NCBI RefSeq assembly: GCF_019052655.1
Contig: NZ_JAHQVB010000086.1
Span: 1 to 6,758, forward strand
From: Holdemanella porci
GTDB taxonomy: Bacteria > Bacillota_I > Bacilli_A > Erysipelotrichales > Erysipelotrichaceae
Length of the DNA stretch: 6,758 bases
Direction: 5' to 3'
This document shows positions 4,836-6,758 of the stretch, piece after piece. Each line of letters begins with the position of its first letter. The first letter of the stretch is position 1. The notes below the pieces were generated by a model. The model ran no database searches, had not been told where the DNA came from, and saw only the letters and a list, made by a program, of their open reading frames with translations. The translations under genes and the position numbers were made by a program.

Positions 4836-5712
4836 CTAATAGTTCATAAGCTGTTTTTGCGTTTCTAACGTTTGTGTTAGAGAATTTATCGAATAATTTA
4901 TAATTGTTGAGTCTGACCATTAATTTTTTATCGGTTCTAGGAAAATGAAGTGGGAATAATTTATCAAATCTTTCACTTTCGCTGATTAGAACGGATGTTA
5001 CTTCATTGTTGATGGATAAATAACTTAGAAGATCTTGGATGGCTTGAGAGTCAAAGTAAACTAAAACTTCTACATGAGCCTGATTGTCTTTTGTGGAATA
5101 TATCGCAAATCCTTTCGGTTGTTTATCTTCATTAACCATTGTGACAATGGATTTTTTTAAGCTTTTATGATATTGGATAAGTTTGTTGAATTCATCTTCA
5201 CTTAATAGAATACTGCCATCAAAATACTGCATGAATTGGAAATATAATGTGTATAAGTTCTCTGCTTTTTGTTTTACATGATAAGGATTACCACTTCTGC
5301 ATAGTGGAGCTCCAATCCAATATTCTTTTGTGTTTGAAATGTGTTGAAAGCTTTTTGCCTCAAATAATTTTGGCATGTTTGTGTATGTGATGGTTAATAA
5401 ATCGTTATAGGTAGCTTGTGAAATGGCAGCATCTAATAAGTTAGAAAATTGTTTTCTTTGTCTATAATCTGGTAAAGTTGCAGCCATACCAATCACAGAT
5501 ACGTGCATTTGTCGATCTAAAAACATCATAGTTCTTTTTGTAACTTGAAGACAAGAAGTAATCTTATCGTTTTGCCAGAAACAGAACATGTGTTGTGGAT
5601 CGTATTGATATTTTATCCAGGCATCGATTTCTTTTTTATCCATATTAAATGCGGATTTAATCAACAAGTCTTTGATTTGTGCATCATATCCAACACTGTT
5701 GTGACAAATCAT
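4807..5712 (-). CDS. Eis-like GNAT family N-acetyltransferase
   Basis: A soluble protein of 301 aa with the layout of Eis-type GNATs (an N-terminal acetyltransferase fold and a second, degenerate GNAT-like region). Substrate unknown; relatives acetylate amines on small molecules or proteins. The clearest segment is VIGMAATLPDYRQRKQF (73-89), corresponding to the acetyl-CoA strand and loop (usual form V-x-T-x-P-x-Y-R-R-R-G-x-G/A). Here the loop reads RQRKQF and lacks the usual glycines, so cofactor binding may be altered or lost. ATG 5710-5712 overlaps the TGA of the upstream membrane-protein gene (ATGA), with GGAG (5720-5723) inside that gene, so the two are translationally coupled. Its tail is copied in degraded form at 4436-4503. 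Family call moderate; activity uncertain. Confidence 0.7.
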   Translation of the reverse strand: MICHNSVGYDAQIKDLLIKSAFNMDKKEIDAWIKYQYDPQHMFCFWQNDKITSCLQVTKRTMMFLDRQMHVSVIGMAATLPDYRQRKQFSNLLDAAISQATYNDLLTITYTNMPKLFEAKSFQHISNTKEYWIGAPLCRSGNPYHVKQKAENLYTLYFQFMQYFDGSILLSEDEFNKLIQYHKSLKKSIVTMVNEDKQPKGFAIYSTKDNQAHVEVLVYFDSQAIQDLLSYLSINNEVTSVLISESERFDKLFPLHFPRTDKKLMVRLNNYKLFDKFSNTNVRNAKTAYELLEKPTWNHFQ

Positions 5713-5966
5713 TGGTTATCTCCATCTTCTTCGTGTTCCGTATATTCAACATCAATAGCTCCATGTTTTGGAGTTGATTTTGGTTGTTCATTTTGGCTTT
5801 GTGTACTGCGATAAGTGTGAAAGTGAACATGCCTTCTTCCTGTAAATAGGGAAATAATCCAGAAGAAAATGATGATTGGCAAAATAAATGGAAGTAGCCA
5901 GCTTGCTAGGGTTCCAAATATAAAGAAAATCACAAAAAAGGCAATAAGAGTAAAAATACTATCCAT
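5709..5966 (-). CDS. Small two-helix membrane protein of unknown function
   Basis: An 85-residue protein I do not recognise. Residues 4-42 are almost wholly hydrophobic, broken by Gly18 and by Pro26 and Pro30, which suggests two membrane helices in a hairpin (about 4-22 and 25-42). A basic, His-rich stretch follows (GRRHVHFHTYR, 43-53), which by the positive-inside rule places the C-terminus in the cytoplasm. The rest is polar and ends acidic (IDVEYTEHEEDGDNQ, 71-85). The start has GAGGT 8 bases upstream, and an extended -10 box lies at 5988-5996. The stop overlaps the GNAT start by ATGA, so the pair is made together. A membrane anchor or partner for the GNAT is possible but unproven. Confidence 0.72.
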   Translation of the reverse strand: MDSIFTLIAFFVIFFIFGTLASWLLPFILPIIIFFWIISLFTGRRHVHFHTYRSTQSQNEQPKSTPKHGAIDVEYTEHEEDGDNQ

Positions 5967-5987
5967 AAAGGTACCTCGCTTTTCTAA

Positions 5988-5996
5988 AGTATATCA
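5988..5996 (-). promoter_or_regulatory. Extended -10 promoter for the membrane protein-GNAT pair
   Basis: On the minus strand the word TGATATACT (TG-n-TATACT) lies 21 bases before the ATG at 5966. A weak -35 candidate, TTAATC, is 18 bases upstream, as expected when an extended -10 is used. A small palindrome, CATATT-cat-AATATG (5995-6009), touches the -10 box and might be an operator. Confidence 0.5.
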
Positions 5997-6013
5997 TATT
6001 CATAATATGCGGA

Positions 6014-6613
6014 TTAAATAACGCATTCGGTTTCAATGTCTTGTATGTATTGAATTTTTATTTTTCCATTTGTGAGTTCCATTAAATCTTTAGAAATATC
6101 TTCTTGAACAAGGAAATGATAGACAACATCTTCTTCATATTGTTGTTCAATAACTTCAATGTTTTGTGTTCTAAAGTAATGGTCAATTTTTCCGATGAGA
6201 TCATAAGAAAAATGAATTTGATATTCTTGAAGTGTAGTTACAGTTGTCAGTGTTGCCACTTTTAAAGCTTGGGAAATACTCGAACTATAGGCTCTCACAA
6301 GTCCTCCGGTTCCAAGCTTGATTCCTCCAAAATAGCGTACTACAACGGCTAGAATATCTTGCATTTCATTATGCATCAACACATCTAACATAGGGTGACC
6401 TGCTGTCTGACTTGGTTCTCCATCGTCGTTAGATCGCATAATGTTTCCTATAATCATAGCTGTACAATGATGATTGGCATTGGGATGTTCTTTTTTTATA
6501 GCTTTTAAAAAGTCTTTTGCCTCTTGTTCATCCTGTGTTCTATGAAGGTAGGTAATAAATTTACTTTTTTTAATTTCTATTGTATTTATACAATCATTTT
6601 GAATTCTTGGCAT
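6014..6613 (-). CDS. yigZ: YigZ/IMPACT family protein
   Basis: A 199-residue cytoplasmic protein of the YigZ (UPF0029, IMPACT N-terminal) family. Bacterial members are widely conserved, with a suspected role linked to translation or RNA; the biochemical activity is not settled. Signatures are clear: IEIKKSKFI (12-20), HHCTAMIIG (48-56), DDGEPSQTAG (63-72) and RYFGGIKLGTGGLVRAYS (93-110). The C-terminal part (about 130-199) matches the smaller ferredoxin-like domain. Length is close to the family norm. The ATG is fixed by homology of the N-terminus and by a stop codon upstream in frame, yet no SD is present and a TACAAT box ends 6 bases before it, so the message may be leaderless. The stop lies 47 bases before the next gene; read-through into it is possible. 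Confidence 0.93.
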   Translation of the reverse strand: MPRIQNDCINTIEIKKSKFITYLHRTQDEQEAKDFLKAIKKEHPNANHHCTAMIIGNIMRSNDDGEPSQTAGHPMLDVLMHNEMQDILAVVVRYFGGIKLGTGGLVRAYSSSISQALKVATLTTVTTLQEYQIHFSYDLIGKIDHYFRTQNIEVIEQQYEEDVVYHFLVQEDISKDLMELTNGKIKIQYIQDIETECVI

Positions 6614-6615
6614 AG

Positions 6616-6643
6616 TTGTATTGTAGCAAAGAATAGCTATATT
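6616..6643 (+). promoter_or_regulatory. Candidate divergent promoter for the gene at 6731
   Basis: TTGTAT (6616-6621) and TATATT (6638-6643) are 16 bases apart on the plus strand and overlap the yigZ promoter on the other strand. Transcription would begin near 6650, leaving a leader of about 80 bases with the hairpin at 6658-6702. The boxes are approximate in this AT-rich region. Confidence 0.35.
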
Positions 6644-6649
6644 CTACAA
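6620..6649 (-). promoter_or_regulatory. Promoter of yigZ, giving a possibly leaderless mRNA
   Basis: On the minus strand TTGTAG (6644-6649) and TACAAT (6620-6625) are 18 bases apart. TACAAT matches the -10 consensus at five of six positions. Only ACAACT separates it from the ATG, so the usual start point falls on or next to the A of the start codon. Confidence 0.5.
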
Positions 6650-6657
6650 GTTTAGTA

Positions 6658-6702
6658 GAAAAGAAACCATTCTAGTGTTGGCGTCTAGAATGGTTCCTTT
6701 TT
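6658..6702 (+). terminator. Strong terminator-like hairpin in the leader of the gene at 6731
   Basis: AACCATTCTAG (6665-6675) pairs exactly with CTAGAATGGTT (6685-6695) around a 9-base loop. After an A/C mismatch, GAAAAG and CTTTTT extend it (6658-6663 with 6697-6702). A T-rich stretch follows up to 6719. No plus-strand gene lies upstream, so it is either a leader attenuator, or an insulator against transcripts running antisense through yigZ. The minus strand also has a T-rich tail, so it may work in both directions. Confidence 0.65.
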
Positions 6703-6730
6703 GTTTATTATTATTTTTTAGGAGAGAGAT

Positions 6731-6758
6731 ATGAATATTGGTTTATTTCTATATTCAT
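6731..6758 (+). CDS. Start of a gene cut by the window edge
   Basis: AGGAGAG (6720-6726) precedes ATG 6731 at a normal distance and the frame stays open to the edge, reading MNIGLFLYS. The MNIGLF start resembles the first strand of GT-B glycosyltransferases (for example MNIGIFTDTY in diacylglycerol glucosyltransferases), but nine residues cannot establish this. Confidence 0.55.

Noticed and set aside
5545..5814. Plus-strand open frame of 89 codons across the GNAT and membrane-protein genes
   Set aside because: Antisense shadow of two coupled minus-strand genes; no SD and no family match.

Overview
The window reads as chromosome of a low-GC Bacillota bacterium. Genes are AT-rich, ribosome binding sites are AGGAG-type, and intrinsic terminators are clear. 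The gene set (choloylglycine hydrolase, MupG/DUF871 muramidase, short paired ChrA, Cof-type HAD phosphatases, Eis-like GNAT) fits a gut-associated Firmicute. An Erysipelotrichia-type host is plausible, but this is inference; there is no rRNA or other marker to prove it.

Left part (1-2006, + strand): a near-perfect 17-position inverted repeat sits just ahead of a Cof-type HAD phosphatase. The phosphatase is followed at once by two short-chain chromate-transporter (CHR) half-proteins whose reading frames overlap by 8 bases. A GAAA-loop intrinsic terminator closes this apparent three-gene operon.

Middle part (2007-4466): about 260 bases without a gene carry several consecutive inverted repeats. 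The first of them looks like a terminator for the opposite strand. Then come a bile salt hydrolase-type Ntn hydrolase (true start at 2267, exposing Cys2) and, 17 bases later, a MupG-type 6-phospho-N-acetylmuramidase. The pair looks like one transcript joining bile-acid deconjugation to peptidoglycan-sugar breakdown.

Scar (4434-4800): directly after mupG lie two gene tails fused end to end. One is a decayed copy of the 3' end of the GNAT gene found further right (minus strand); the other is the C-terminal end of a second HAD phosphatase (plus strand). The simplest reading is a deletion that removed the 5' halves of a divergent gene pair. A long imperfect hairpin followed by a strong plus-strand terminator comes next and could be a small RNA.

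Right part (4801-6613, - strand): yigZ, a small two-helix membrane protein, and an Eis-like GNAT run leftward. The last two overlap by ATGA and probably share an extended -10 promoter. yigZ has a -10-like box only 6 bases from its ATG and no Shine-Dalgarno, so it may be leaderless. To its right, a divergent plus-strand gene starts at 6731 and runs off the window; a terminator-like hairpin lies in its leader.

No tRNA, rRNA, CRISPR array or intact mobile element was seen. The most interesting parts are the structured regions (9-51, 2018-2244, 4702-4787, 6658-6702) and the double-remnant scar. None of the proteins forms an obviously new system.
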